A stretch of DNA of 64,000 bases from Parasulfuritortus sp036391875 (GCA_036391875.1 DASVZA010000041.1:124001-188000); one strand, 5' to 3'; counted from the stretch's first letter, positions 10,967 through 19,117 are shown. The notes: generated from the letters alone by a model not told the origin. A program made the numbers and translations.

Positions 10967-11392
10967 ATGAACTACGGACAGGAATCCTTCGAACGCGGCC
11001 AGCCGCTGATGCGGACGGCATCGACCTTGCCTGCTGCGACCTACAACCTCACCCGCATTCTGCTCGCGGCGAGTACCACGGGCTGCGTCTTCGTGCCGAT
11101 CCGCAGCATGCAGTACCTGGCCGTGATCGACCAGGAAGAGATCATCTTCGTCGACAGCCAGGTGAAACGTTGGGTGACGTTGGCCTGGCGGGGATTCAGG
11201 CCGCACGAACGCGAGGCCCTGGACCAGCCGGTGGCTTACGAGGCGGTGTATTACACCGAGGCTGGCGCCGACATCCAGCGCCGACTGCTGGGCGAGTTCC
11301 ATACCGCGCTGATGCTGCTCGACTCGCGCGCCCGGCCGGCCGAACCGGCCAGCGTCCTGCCCTACAAGCGCAAGCCGGCGCCGGCCGACTGA
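10967..11392 (+). CDS. Conserved hypothetical protein
   Basis: 141 residues from ATG 10967. The frame is open further upstream, but those codons overlap the hlyD gene in another frame, so the internal ATG is preferred. The protein is soluble, without signal peptide or membrane helix. It reads like a small beta-rich domain (VFVPIRSMQYLAVIDQEEIIFVD followed by WVTLAWRGF) with a basic, proline-rich tail. I do not recognise the family. It is followed on the opposite strand by another small unknown gene and does not belong to the carboxysome operon. Confidence 0.6.
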   Translation: MNYGQESFERGQPLMRTASTLPAATYNLTRILLAASTTGCVFVPIRSMQYLAVIDQEEIIFVDSQVKRWVTLAWRGFRPHEREALDQPVAYEAVYYTEAGADIQRRLLGEFHTALMLLDSRARPAEPASVLPYKRKPAPAD

Positions 11393-11399
11393 GCCTGTC

Positions 11400-11699
11400 T
11401 CAGTCGTCGTCGCCCAGTTCCGGGTTCCAGCCTTTGTCGCTCGCCAGCTTCATGGCCTTTTCGTAGAGCTCGGCATGACGCCGGCGCAGGTCGTCGGGCA
11501 GGCGGCTGGGCAGGGCGCCATACTTGTCCCACTCCTTTTCCACCCTGTCCATCAGGGCCTGCATGCGGCCGATCTCCCAGCCCGAACAGTCCTCCGTTTC
11601 CGGAATGAAGCCGAACAGCCAGCCGTCGAGCACGATGCGGCCGAGCTGCGTCATGCCATGCTTGTCGTTGTAGAAGCCTACGTAGCGATTGTCGTGCAT
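11400..11699 (-). CDS. Conserved hypothetical protein
   Basis: 99 residues, acidic at the C terminus (ending GDDD). It has aromatic-rich N-terminal strands (YVGFYNDKHGMTQLGRIVLDGWLFGFIPETEDC) and then two amphipathic helices. No signal peptide or metal motif is seen. It converges on the preceding plus-strand gene with only 7 bp between stops. It lies about 200 bp downstream of mcdB on the same strand, so it could be read from the carboxysome transcript. I assign no function. Confidence 0.55.
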   Translation of the reverse strand: MHDNRYVGFYNDKHGMTQLGRIVLDGWLFGFIPETEDCSGWEIGRMQALMDRVEKEWDKYGALPSRLPDDLRRRHAELYEKAMKLASDKGWNPELGDDD

Positions 11700-11895
11700 G
11701 TGGATTGTATTGGTTTCGATCGAGCCCGCAGTCTACCTTGCCGGCTGGCGTCCTGCACCCATCCCGAACGTCCGCAGCCGCCAAGATGCGCCGCGAGCGA
11801 AGCACTGCTGGCCGGCATGTGCCGCAACCGCACGTTCGACACCGACTACGGTCACGCCATGCCGCCCGGCGAGGGCGTCGGATTGCGCCGACGGT

Positions 11896-12126
11896 TCAGT
11901 CGGGCCAGATCCGGTTCGGGAACAAGGCCGTTCCTGACGCGTGCGGTTCGGGCGAGGCTTTCGCCGGGACCGCAGTCTTGCCTGCCGGCGCGGACACCGC
12001 GCTCTTAACGGCCGACGTTTTCGTTTCCGTCTCGGCCGGTTTCGCCTTGGTCTGCGGCTTGGCGGTCGCGGCCCGGTGGCCTGTGGCCTTGACGCTGGCG
12101 GCCAGCTTTTCGTTCAGTTTGCTCAT
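11896..12126 (-). CDS. mcdB: McdB-like carboxysome positioning adaptor
   Basis: 76 residues, very rich in Ala, Lys, Pro and Thr and predicted largely disordered, ending with FPNRIWPD. It overlaps the stop of mcdA by an ATGA junction, so the two are translationally coupled. Known alpha-carboxysome McdB proteins are short, disordered, encoded directly after the McdA ATPase, and carry an invariant tryptophan near the C terminus that is needed for carboxysome binding. All four traits are present here, with Trp74 as the candidate. McdB links carboxysomes to the nucleoid-bound McdA gradient so that they are spaced and inherited evenly. The match is by features, not by sequence search. Confidence 0.75.
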   Translation of the reverse strand: MSKLNEKLAASVKATGHRAATAKPQTKAKPAETETKTSAVKSAVSAPAGKTAVPAKASPEPHASGTALFPNRIWPD

Positions 12127-12767
12127 GTTCGCAATACCTCTTCAAGGATAAGATCCATCTCCCGCGCCGCCTCGCGGCCCCGGGCACCCAGTTGATACAC
12201 GCTCAGCCCTTCCACCGCCGCGGTCCGGAAGGCAGCCCGCCGCCGGACCACGCTCGCCAGCGAGGGGATGTCGAGCCCGGCCAGTGCCTCGCCCATGGCG
12301 CGGGAGATCGCGCTGCCTGGCTCCATCTGGTTCAGCAGCAGCCAGGCCCGCAGGGCCGGGTTGCGCCGCCTGGCGGCATCGACGGCCTCCACCGTGCTGG
12401 CGCCGGCCCAGAGATCCAGCGGCGAGGGCAGCACCGGGATCACCACCGCGTCGACCTGCTCCAGGATCCGGCCGGTGATCACCATGTCCAGCGAGGGCGG
12501 ACAATCCACCACCACCCGGTCGTGCCGCCGCTTGGCCTTGGCCAGGACGCCGAGCAGATCGCCGCCGGCCTCGTACACCTCGGGCAGGACCGAATCGCCG
12601 GCCCGGTCGGCGGACCAGTCCAGCCAGTGGCGCACCGCCCCCTGCGGGTCGGCGTCGACCAGGCCGACCCGCTCGCGGCGGGCCAGTCCCGCCGCCAGGT
12701 TGAAGGCCAGCGTCGACTTGCCGCAGCCGCCCTTCAGGCTGGCCAGCGCGATCGACCGGACAGACAT
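12123..12767 (-). CDS. mcdA: McdA: ParA-family carboxysome positioning ATPase
   Basis: 214 residues from ATG 12767. It has a deviant Walker A motif (LASLKGGCGKSTLAFNLA), a Walker A' region (VGLVDADPQG) and a Walker B region (VVVDCPPSLD), all typical of ParA/MinD ATPases. In alpha-carboxysome operons this gene, once annotated parA, encodes McdA. McdA forms dynamic ATP-dependent gradients on the nucleoid that distribute carboxysomes. It lies 13 bp after acRAF and overlaps the small mcdB-like gene by 4 bp. An upstream in-frame extension overlaps acRAF and is rejected because the family begins just before the Walker A motif. Confidence 0.85.
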   Translation of the reverse strand: MSVRSIALASLKGGCGKSTLAFNLAAGLARRERVGLVDADPQGAVRHWLDWSADRAGDSVLPEVYEAGGDLLGVLAKAKRRHDRVVVDCPPSLDMVITGRILEQVDAVVIPVLPSPLDLWAGASTVEAVDAARRRNPALRAWLLLNQMEPGSAISRAMGEALAGLDIPSLASVVRRRAAFRTAAVEGLSVYQLGARGREAAREMDLILEEVLRT

Positions 12768-12780
12768 GCGCCCGCCCGGC

Positions 12781-13044
12781 TCAGCCGGCCAGCCGGACGG
12801 CGAGGCTGTCGACCTCGGCCGAGAATTCGTATTCCGTTTCGCCCAGGTCCTCGCCCTGCGAAGCGACGCTGACATTGACGTGGGTCTTGCCGAAATTGAG
12901 GTCCGGGTAGTAGCCGACCCGTTCGGACAGGGCGGACAGGTCGTCGAGGAACCGTCGCGTCTCGCCGTAGCTGGCGAAATCGTAGCGGCGGGTCATGATC
13001 CCGGGACGTTTCCGGATCAGCCAGTTTTCGGAAGGTGTCGCCAT
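12781..13044 (-). CDS. acRAF, pterin-carbinolamine dehydratase-like RuBisCO assembly factor
   Basis: 87 residues, the usual size of the PCD-like (PF01329) fold, with the segment TRRYDFASYGETRRFLDDLSA and the helix-strand pattern of that family. In alpha-carboxysome clusters the PCD homologue is a degenerate enzyme that acts as a RuBisCO assembly factor (acRAF). Its place between the bacterioferritin-like gene (1 bp away) and mcdA is the standard one in these operons. The segment VGYYPDLNFGKTHVNVSV occupies the position of the PCD active-site region without the usual catalytic histidine pair, consistent with loss of the dehydratase activity. Confidence 0.82.
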   Translation of the reverse strand: MATPSENWLIRKRPGIMTRRYDFASYGETRRFLDDLSALSERVGYYPDLNFGKTHVNVSVASQGEDLGETEYEFSAEVDSLAVRLAG

Positions 13045-13045
13045 T

Positions 13046-13486
13046 TCATTGCTCCTTGTTCGCGAGCCCGGCCAGCATGCGGTCGAGCTCTTGCAGGTGG
13101 TGTTGCTCGTCGGCCAGCAGGTCGGCGAACAGCCGGCTCGATGCTTCGTCCCGGCAGCGCTGGGCGTAGCGCAGTGCGTCGTCGTAGAGCCGCACCGCCT
13201 CCTCCTCCAGGCGCCAGTCGAAGCTCAGCATCTCGGCCATATCCCGTCCCGGATGGGTCGGTTCGAGGCGGGTGGCGTTGGGCGCCAGCCCGAGCGTGAG
13301 CATATGGCGGATGATCTTACCGGCGTGTTCAAGTTCCTCCCCGGCCTCGCGGCGGAAGTAGGCGCACTCCTCGCCCATGCCCCAGCAGTCACACAGGCTG
13401 GCCTGGGTGAGGTACTGCTGCACCACGGTCATCTCGTGGCTGAGGGCCTGGGACAGATAGCCTGCCAAGCGGGGATTGGTCCACAT
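13046..13486 (-). CDS. Bacterioferritin-like four-helix protein of the carboxysome operon
   Basis: 146 residues from ATG 13486, seven bases after the csoS1B stop. It has four-helix ferritin-like architecture with carboxylate/histidine metal motifs: EMTVVQQYL in helix 1, EAGEELEHAGKII (ExxH) in helix 2, and ADEQHHLQEL in helix 4. Such bacterioferritin-like genes are a regular accessory of alpha-carboxysome operons, although their role in the shell or in iron handling is not settled. The frame is open upstream into csoS1B, but only the internal ATG gives the family-like N terminus (MWTNPRLAGYLSQALSHEM). Confidence 0.8.
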   Translation of the reverse strand: MWTNPRLAGYLSQALSHEMTVVQQYLTQASLCDCWGMGEECAYFRREAGEELEHAGKIIRHMLTLGLAPNATRLEPTHPGRDMAEMLSFDWRLEEEAVRLYDDALRYAQRCRDEASSRLFADLLADEQHHLQELDRMLAGLANKEQ

Positions 13487-13493
13487 GGCGGCC

Positions 13494-13832
13494 TCAGCTG
13501 CGCCGGGTAGTGATCTCGCCGTCGCGGCCGCCGCCGGCGGAACTGGGCTTGGCCGGCAGCACGTTCTCGACCTCGCCATGGACGCGGGCGATGATGTGCG
13601 CCGCCACCAGGCCGTCGCCGACCCGTTCGCAGGCGTCGGCACCGGCGCGGACCGCGGCGTTCACCGCGCCCGTCTCGCCGCGAACCAGCACCGTCACGTA
13701 GCCGCCGCCGACGAACTCGCGCCCGACCAGGCGCACCTCGGCGGCCTTGGTCATCGCATCCGCCGCCTCGATGGCGGGAACCAGCCCACGGGTCTCGATC
13801 ATGCCCAGGGCAATGCCTGTGATTGCAGCCAT
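13494..13832 (-). CDS. csoS1B: CsoS1B, hexameric carboxysome shell protein with C-terminal tail
   Basis: 112 residues. It is a BMC-domain (PF00936) protein beginning MAAITGIALGMIETRGLVPA and containing the pore segment GGGYVTVLVRGETGAV. Hexamers of this fold tile the alpha-carboxysome facets and pass bicarbonate and RuBP through their pores. Its C-terminal tail is about 14 residues longer than those of the two paralogues upstream, as in CsoS1B of Halothiobacillus. It has a clear AAGGAG ribosome-binding site and is the last of three tandem csoS1 genes. Confidence 0.92.
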   Translation of the reverse strand: MAAITGIALGMIETRGLVPAIEAADAMTKAAEVRLVGREFVGGGYVTVLVRGETGAVNAAVRAGADACERVGDGLVAAHIIARVHGEVENVLPAKPSSAGGGRDGEITTRRS

Positions 13833-13908
13833 GTCAAATCTCCTTCGCTTTCATCTGTGTTTCACGAGCGCGGGGGCCAGCCACGGCGGCCTTCCCCCTC
13901 CTCATGCA

Positions 13909-14205
13909 TCAGGCGCTCGGCGCCGAGGGCAGGATGCCTTCCACTTCGCTGTGGACGCGGGCGATGATGTGCGCCGCCACCAGGCCGTCACCGACCCGCT
14001 CGCAGGCGTCGGCACCGGCGCGGACCGCGGCGTTCACCGCGCCCGTCTCGCCGCGGACCAGGACGGTCACGTAGCCGCCGCCGACGAATTGACGACCGAT
14101 GAGGCGCACCTCGGCGGCCTTGGTCATCGCGTCCGCCGCCTCGATGGCGGGAACCAGACCACGGGTTTCGATCATGCCCAGGGCAATACCAGTCACTTCA
14201 GCCAT
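13909..14205 (-). CDS. csoS1A: CsoS1A, hexameric carboxysome shell protein
   Basis: 98 residues from ATG 14205 behind GAGGAG. The BMC fold is almost identical to the upstream paralogue CsoS1C; the visible differences are confined to the last six residues (here PSAPSA). It forms the hexameric facet tiles of the carboxysome shell. Family-level assignment is certain. The A versus C label follows gene order in Halothiobacillus and is a convention rather than a functional distinction. Confidence 0.92.
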   Translation of the reverse strand: MAEVTGIALGMIETRGLVPAIEAADAMTKAAEVRLIGRQFVGGGYVTVLVRGETGAVNAAVRAGADACERVGDGLVAAHIIARVHSEVEGILPSAPSA

Positions 14206-14244
14206 TTCATTTCTCCTCAAAAGGACAGTTCACTACGACATCGA

Positions 14245-14541
14245 TCAGTTGCTGCCGGGGGTCGGCAGGATGCCTTCCACTTCGCTGTGGACGCGGGCGA
14301 TGATGTGCGCCGCCACCAGGCCGTCGCCGACCCGCTCGCAGGCGTCGGCACCGGCGCGGACCGCGGCGTTCACCGCGCCCGTCTCGCCACGGACCAGGAC
14401 GGTCACGTAGCCGCCGCCGACGAACTGCCGGCCGATGAGGCGGACCTCGGCGGCCTTGGTCATCGCGTCCGCCGCCTCGATGGCGGGAACCAGACCGCGC
14501 GTTTCGATCATGCCCAATGCAATTCCAGTCACTTCAGCCAT
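14245..14541 (-). CDS. csoS1C: CsoS1C, hexameric carboxysome shell protein
   Basis: 98 residues with the complete BMC domain (AEVTGIALGMIETRG at the start, GGGYVTVLVRGETG at the pore). It is the first of three tandem csoS1 genes after csoS4B. Its DNA and protein are nearly identical to csoS1A 40 bp downstream, pointing to recent duplication or gene conversion. It has a strong AAGGAG ribosome-binding site. Together with CsoS1A and CsoS1B it makes up the bulk of the shell facets. Confidence 0.92.
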   Translation of the reverse strand: MAEVTGIALGMIETRGLVPAIEAADAMTKAAEVRLIGRQFVGGGYVTVLVRGETGAVNAAVRAGADACERVGDGLVAAHIIARVHSEVEGILPTPGSN

Positions 14542-14597
14542 TTCATTTCTCCTTGGTCAGGTCAAAAAATCGGTACTGCTCACTTGCTCCTCGGGCC

Positions 14598-14849
14598 TCA
14601 GCCCTCGGGATTCCAACTATCGATGATCCCGGCGATGGTCAGGTCGGTGAGGACCTTGTAGTCGCCGGCCGCATACCGGGCGGCCGAACCGCCGACGGTG
14701 AACACCCACTTCCCCGGCGGCACGCCCACGGGATCGCAGGCCACGCTCCGGTTGCCCTTGGCGTCGGTCAGGACGCGCAGGGACATCTTCTTCAGCCCGT
14801 CGATGCGCCGGGTGGCGACCAGATCCGCTTCGACGCGCATGATTTCCAT
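14598..14849 (-). CDS. csoS4B: CsoS4B, pentameric carboxysome vertex protein
   Basis: 83 residues of the BMV/CcmL-EutN fold (PF03319), with conserved segments GKWVFTVGGSAAR and DLTIAGIIDSW. Pentamers cap the twelve vertices of the icosahedral shell. Its ATG shares one base with the csoS4A stop (TGATG), so the two vertex genes are translationally coupled. Confidence 0.93.
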   Translation of the reverse strand: MEIMRVEADLVATRRIDGLKKMSLRVLTDAKGNRSVACDPVGVPPGKWVFTVGGSAARYAAGDYKVLTDLTIAGIIDSWNPEG

Positions 14850-15109
14850 CAGGCTTTCTCCTCGGCACGCCAGTGGTCGATGATCCCGACGATGGTCAGG
14901 TCCGAGGGGTAGTCCTTGCTGCCGGCCGCCTCGCGCGCCGCCGACGAGCCGACGCAGATCACCCAGTCGCCGGGGATGCAGCCGATGGCATCCACCGCCA
15001 CCTGGCGCCCACCGCCGACCTTCTCGCGCACCACCAGCAGCGGACGGTGGCCCAGTTCGGCGACGCGGTTGGTGGAGACCAGGGTCTTTTCCACTTGCAT
15101 GATCTTCAT
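14849..15109 (-). CDS. csoS4A: CsoS4A, pentameric carboxysome vertex protein
   Basis: 86 residues, BMV fold (PF03319). It starts MKIMQVEKTLVSTNRV and contains GDWVICVGSSAAR and DLTIVGIIDHW, the signature segments of the pentameric vertex proteins. It begins 2 bp after the csoSCA stop and overlaps csoS4B by one base. Paired csoS4A/B genes in this order are a hallmark of alpha-carboxysome operons. Confidence 0.93.
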   Translation of the reverse strand: MKIMQVEKTLVSTNRVAELGHRPLLVVREKVGGGRQVAVDAIGCIPGDWVICVGSSAAREAAGSKDYPSDLTIVGIIDHWRAEEKA

Positions 15110-15111
15110 GG

Positions 15112-16662
15112 TCAGTTCACCTCTTCCATAGTGCTGCCGGTAGGCAGGTCCTGGACCGAAAGATGGCAGGCCAATAGGCCCTGGGCAGCCAGATCGGGGT
15201 AGCGCGCATGGATCGCGTCGCGCACCCGGCAGGCCTTGTCCACGGCCCGCTCGCGCGAACCCGGGACGCGGGCGTCATAGCGGTAGTGGATGGCGACCGG
15301 GATCGGCAGGCCGTGCCTGACGTTGAGGCCCTTGAAGATCTTGATGCCGACATCCATGTCCGCCGCGCCCTCCTCCAGGGTGTGCAGATGGGCGTAGTAG
15401 GCGACGTTGCGCATCTGGACTTCCTCGAAGCCGTCGCCGACGCTGATATAGCGCTCGGCATGGCCGATGTCCGGGTAACGCTCGCCGTACACCTCGGCCA
15501 CGTACTCGATCTGCGAGAAGTTGTTGATCAGCAGGTTGGCGATCAGCCGGCGCATGCCGTCGTGCGGCTCGCCTTCGCCCGCGCCCCAGCCCGTGGTCGC
15601 ACTGGCCTTGCGGATCGCCTCGTAGACCGCGGCGCGTGCGGCGTCGGTCGACAGCCTGGCGGTGGCCTCGTAGAGCGCGGCGTTGTCGATGTAGCGGTGG
15701 GCCGACAGTGTGCCCTTGGCGTCGGGGACGTGGACCCTGATCGCGTCCGTGTCGGTGTCGACGCCGATCAGCAGGATGTCGGTGCTGGCGCCGCAGCAGA
15801 ACGAATTCTCGATCGCCTGGCGGAACTGGGTGAGCCGTTCCATGGCCGCCTCGACCGCCTTGTGCTCGTTGCTGCCGTGGGCGGCGCAGCCCTGGCGGCA
15901 GGGATCGGACGAGCTGCCGTGGTAGACCGCGATCTTGAGATAGCGGGTGCCGGCGTCAGCGGTGGTCGGCACCCCCTCGCGGAAGCGGCGCAGCTCGGTC
16001 GCCGCCCAGTCCCTGACATCGGCCTCGACGTCGAACAGCGTGCCGGCATAGGCCTTGTGGCGCGTCAGCGAAGTCAGGGGCAGGCGCAGGATGTAACGCG
16101 TCAGGCCCTTGAGTCGACCGTCGGCACAGGCGCTGACGTTGACCGCGTGGTAGCCGCAATCCAGGAAGAAGTTGCGGGCATCCTGGACCACCTCGCGCTG
16201 GGCCTTGAGGTCGCGGGTGAACTGGTCGACCGAGGCCATCAGCGCCTTGAACGCGCAATGGGCGTAGAGCGCCTTCATGTCCATGCCGGCGACCCACGCA
16301 TCGGCGAGGATGTCCTCGGGCAGCGTGTAGCCGAGCTCATCCCGGGCGATGCCCTGGGCCCGCGCCGGGAAGTCTTCCAGATGCTGCAGGGAAGAGAGCT
16401 TGCGCAGCGTCGGCGCGATGGCCTCGAAGCGGCCCTTCACCGAATCCTCGCAGTGCGCCAGCCGGGCGTTGGTGTTGCGGTCGGCCAGAGGATGCCGGCG
16501 TTCGCCGACGACCGCCCTGGCCTGGACCTCGGCTCCCCCGTCCGGACGCGCCTGCAGCGTCGCCGCCGGCGTGCCCAGGCCATAGGGCGCGGCGCCTTGG
16601 GCGCGCGCCCGACTGCGCTGGGCCGCGTGCAGGCGAAGTGCGTGGGCGTTGCGGGTATTCAT
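15112..16662 (-). CDS. csoSCA: CsoSCA, carboxysomal epsilon-type carbonic anhydrase
   Basis: 516 residues. Cys179, His248 and Cys259 fall at a constant +6 offset from the zinc ligands Cys173, His242 and Cys253 of the Halothiobacillus enzyme, so the metal site is intact. The N-terminal ~60 residues are a basic, Ala/Arg-rich disordered extension like the one known to dock the enzyme inside the carboxysome, followed by helical, catalytic and C-terminal pseudo-repeat domains. It converts bicarbonate to CO2 next to RuBisCO. The gene is 3 bp downstream of csoS2 and 2 bp upstream of csoS4A. Confidence 0.95.
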   Translation of the reverse strand: MNTRNAHALRLHAAQRSRARAQGAAPYGLGTPAATLQARPDGGAEVQARAVVGERRHPLADRNTNARLAHCEDSVKGRFEAIAPTLRKLSSLQHLEDFPARAQGIARDELGYTLPEDILADAWVAGMDMKALYAHCAFKALMASVDQFTRDLKAQREVVQDARNFFLDCGYHAVNVSACADGRLKGLTRYILRLPLTSLTRHKAYAGTLFDVEADVRDWAATELRRFREGVPTTADAGTRYLKIAVYHGSSSDPCRQGCAAHGSNEHKAVEAAMERLTQFRQAIENSFCCGASTDILLIGVDTDTDAIRVHVPDAKGTLSAHRYIDNAALYEATARLSTDAARAAVYEAIRKASATTGWGAGEGEPHDGMRRLIANLLINNFSQIEYVAEVYGERYPDIGHAERYISVGDGFEEVQMRNVAYYAHLHTLEEGAADMDVGIKIFKGLNVRHGLPIPVAIHYRYDARVPGSRERAVDKACRVRDAIHARYPDLAAQGLLACHLSVQDLPTGSTMEEVN

Positions 16663-16665
16663 CCC

Positions 16666-18975
16666 TTACCCCCTCGCGCCGCCGGAGACGGTGATCACAG
16701 CACCCTTGCTGGCGCTGCCGTTGCTGCCCGTGACCTTGGCCATGGGCACCTCGGGACGCTCGATCTCCTTGTTGGCCCAGGCGCTGGCTCCCATGCCGCG
16801 CCCGGCGCCGCGCAGGGTCGGATTGCGCGACTGCGCCCAGCGGCCCTCGGTGCCGGTGACGCGGCCGCTGCGGGCCCAATCGTCGCCGGTGATCCGGGGA
16901 CCGGCCTCGCTGCCTTCGCCGGTGATCCGCTCGGCCACGGGTTCGGCCGGGGCCGGAGCCGTCATGGCCATCGGCGCGCGCATCGGGCTGTAGCCGTCGT
17001 TGTAGCGGAACTCGGGCGTGCCGGAGACCAGGCCGCCGGCCATGTTGACCGGGCCGGTGATGCGCCCGGCGCCGCCGTAGCCGGTGCCGGTGATGCGGCC
17101 GCGCATCTCGCCGGCCGGCGAGGACACGCTGAACGACTCGGGGCGCGGGGCCGCCGGCTTCATGGTCATGGCCATCGCGGGGCGCATGGCCGGGTTGCGG
17201 AAGCGCGGCGCCATGGCGTCGCCGTGCTGGCAGCCGCAGGGCGCGTCGATATCCTCGGTGCCGCCGTAAGGCGTGCCGCTGATCGCGAGACCGCTGCCCG
17301 GCTCGTCGCCGGTGACGCGGGACATGCCGCCGACCATGGTGCCCGAGACAGGCAGGCCATGCGGAGTCTGGCTGACGCCGACCTTCAGCGCGGACGGCGC
17401 GACGACGTCGGGGGTGCCGGCACAGGAAGCCGCGAAGTGCTCCTGGCCGTAATACTCGGTACCGGTGACGGGCTGGCACCCCCCGTGATCGTCACCGGTC
17501 AGTTTTGGGCTGCTGGCGAAGCCTCCCATCCTTGAACCCGTCAGGGCATGGCCGGCCATCGTCTGCATCATCGACGCCTTGTCCGGCCCGCCGCCGCACA
17601 GTGTGCCGCGCGCATACTGGGAACCGGTGACGCGCTGGCAGGAACCGGGCTCGTTGCCGGTCACCCGCTCGCTGCGGTCGACCAGGTTGCCGGTGATGCG
17701 CTGGCCGCGCTCGCTGGCATCGATGCCGACCTTGGCCGGGCTCGGCGCCGGGCGGCTGTGGCAGACCGACTGGAACTGCTCGTTCGACAGATACTCGGTG
17801 CCGGAGACGGTGCGGCAGGCCCCGGCCTCGTCGCCGGTGACCTTGCGCGAGCGGCCGACCTCGGTACCCGAGACCGGGCGGCCGGCCAGGGTGTGGGTCA
17901 GGGCGACCTTGCTCGGGCCGTTGATGGTCATGCGGGCGACGCCGGCATCGGCGTACTGCGAGCCGGTGATGGCCTTCTGCGCGCCTGGCTCGGTGCCGGT
18001 GACGCGCTTGGCGCGGGCCTCGTCGGAACCGGTGACGGTGATGCCCTTGCGCTCGGTGGCGCCGGCAACGACCTTCTCGGGACGGGCCATCAGGCCCTTG
18101 CCCTGGCAGAAATCGGAGAAGCTTTCGTTGCCCAGGTACTCGGTGCCCGAGATCGGCTTGCAGCTGCCCGGCTCGTCGCCGGTAACCTTGGCCGAGCGGC
18201 CGACCTCGGTGCCGCTCACCCACTGGCCGCGGCTGGTGGCGCTCATGCCGACCTTGGCCTTGGCGGCCTCCGGCTTGCTCGAACAGAATGACTCGAACTG
18301 CTCCGTGCCGACATACTCCGTGCCGGTGATCGGGCGGCAGCTGCCGGACTCGTTGCCGGTGACGCGCGCGGTGCGGTCGACCTGGTTGCCGGTCACGGCC
18401 TGGCCGGACAGGGTGGTGCCGGTCTCGACCTTGGCCGGGGCGTCGCCCTGCGGGCGGACGCGGCCGCTGGGGCGGCAGACCGGCGCGTCGCCGCGGCCGT
18501 TGGTGCACAGCTCGGCGCGCCGCTTGCGGGCGATGTCGCGGCCCGACATTTCGCCGCCGCCGGCGGCACGGTAGCCGTTGCCCGCCGACTTCTTCGGCAC
18601 GGCGGCCTTGCCCTGGCTGGACATGGCGCGGCGGCGGTCGCGGCAGAGCTGACGCACCGTGCCGCTATCGTCGCCCAGCGCAGCGGGACTTTCCTCGACG
18701 ATGGCGCACAGGGTGTCCAACTGCGCCTCGGCGACCTCGGTCGCGGCGGCGCGGGGGGGGATGGTTTCCTCGGCGGGCGCGGCCTCTCCGACTGGAGTCG
18801 ACTCGAAGGCCGGCGCCGGGGCGGCGGCCTCGGCGGTCCGCGATTGGGTCCGTGTCTTGGCGCTGACCATGCCGAGGCCTTTCTTGCCGCCCTGGGCCAG
18901 CATGGCGCGGCGGGCGCGCGCCAGATCCTTGCCGCTGAGGCCGGCGGTACTCGATGTTGCTGTTTCTTCTGGCAT
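16666..18975 (-). CDS. csoS2: CsoS2, intrinsically disordered carboxysome scaffold
   Basis: 769 residues from ATG 18975, which sits behind AGAGGAAGA. Three N-terminal RuBisCO-binding peptides are visible: residues 14-34 (KDLARARRAMLAQGGKKG), 109-124 (CRDRRRAMSSQGK) and 143-162 (GRDIARKRRAELCTNGR). Six or seven middle-region repeats of the VTGxExGSC...ITGTEY type bind the shell. The C-terminal third has further VTG/ITG motifs and ends SKGAVITVSGG. CsoS2 nucleates alpha-carboxysome assembly by linking RuBisCO to shell. It is the first gene of the operon here; the usual cbbL-cbbS pair is not upstream. Confidence 0.96.
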   Translation of the reverse strand: MPEETATSSTAGLSGKDLARARRAMLAQGGKKGLGMVSAKTRTQSRTAEAAAPAPAFESTPVGEAAPAEETIPPRAAATEVAEAQLDTLCAIVEESPAALGDDSGTVRQLCRDRRRAMSSQGKAAVPKKSAGNGYRAAGGGEMSGRDIARKRRAELCTNGRGDAPVCRPSGRVRPQGDAPAKVETGTTLSGQAVTGNQVDRTARVTGNESGSCRPITGTEYVGTEQFESFCSSKPEAAKAKVGMSATSRGQWVSGTEVGRSAKVTGDEPGSCKPISGTEYLGNESFSDFCQGKGLMARPEKVVAGATERKGITVTGSDEARAKRVTGTEPGAQKAITGSQYADAGVARMTINGPSKVALTHTLAGRPVSGTEVGRSRKVTGDEAGACRTVSGTEYLSNEQFQSVCHSRPAPSPAKVGIDASERGQRITGNLVDRSERVTGNEPGSCQRVTGSQYARGTLCGGGPDKASMMQTMAGHALTGSRMGGFASSPKLTGDDHGGCQPVTGTEYYGQEHFAASCAGTPDVVAPSALKVGVSQTPHGLPVSGTMVGGMSRVTGDEPGSGLAISGTPYGGTEDIDAPCGCQHGDAMAPRFRNPAMRPAMAMTMKPAAPRPESFSVSSPAGEMRGRITGTGYGGAGRITGPVNMAGGLVSGTPEFRYNDGYSPMRAPMAMTAPAPAEPVAERITGEGSEAGPRITGDDWARSGRVTGTEGRWAQSRNPTLRGAGRGMGASAWANKEIERPEVPMAKVTGSNGSASKGAVITVSGGARG

Positions 18976-19072
18976 GATTCTTCCTCTTGCAGAAATCACT
19001 ATCCGGAATCCCTCTGGCGCCAATTTCCCGCCAGACGGTTCCGACTATAGGGACGGCTTGGAATGAACTACA

Positions 19073-19117
19073 GTTAATTGTTAATATGGTCTTCATTAAC
19101 AGGAGTTAATCATTAAC
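19073..19117. promoter_or_regulatory. Cluster of GTTAAT/ATTAAC half-sites between csoS2 and cbbR
   Basis: Five hexamers lie within 45 bp: GTTAAT at 19073 and 19080, ATTAAC at 19095, GTTAAT at 19105 and ATTAAC at 19112. They form a 13-bp near-perfect palindrome (19105-19117) and a wider inverted pair (19080/19095). CbbR and other LysR regulators bind T-rich/A-rich dyads of TTA...TAA character and commonly control themselves and the divergent operon from one site. The last half-site overlaps the proposed ATT start of cbbR, so binding could block its own expression directly. The same half-sites recur upstream of dabB. Confidence 0.65.

Noticed and set aside
13746..14662. Plus-strand frame across the three csoS1 genes
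   Set aside because: Its internal repetition merely mirrors the triplicated csoS1 genes on the other strand.
15208..17535. Long plus-strand open frame opposite csoSCA and csoS2
   Set aside because: Antisense of two well-identified carboxysome genes; repetitive Gly/Ala/Arg composition and no ribosome-binding site.
16666..18975. Tandem repeats in csoS2 as a possible CRISPR or minisatellite
   Set aside because: The repeats are degenerate at DNA level and correspond to the known middle-region repeats of the CsoS2 protein; there are no spacers.
16666..18975. Programmed -1 frameshift in csoS2, as in Halothiobacillus
   Set aside because: I could not point to a convincing slippery heptamer with downstream structure by eye, so it is not claimed.
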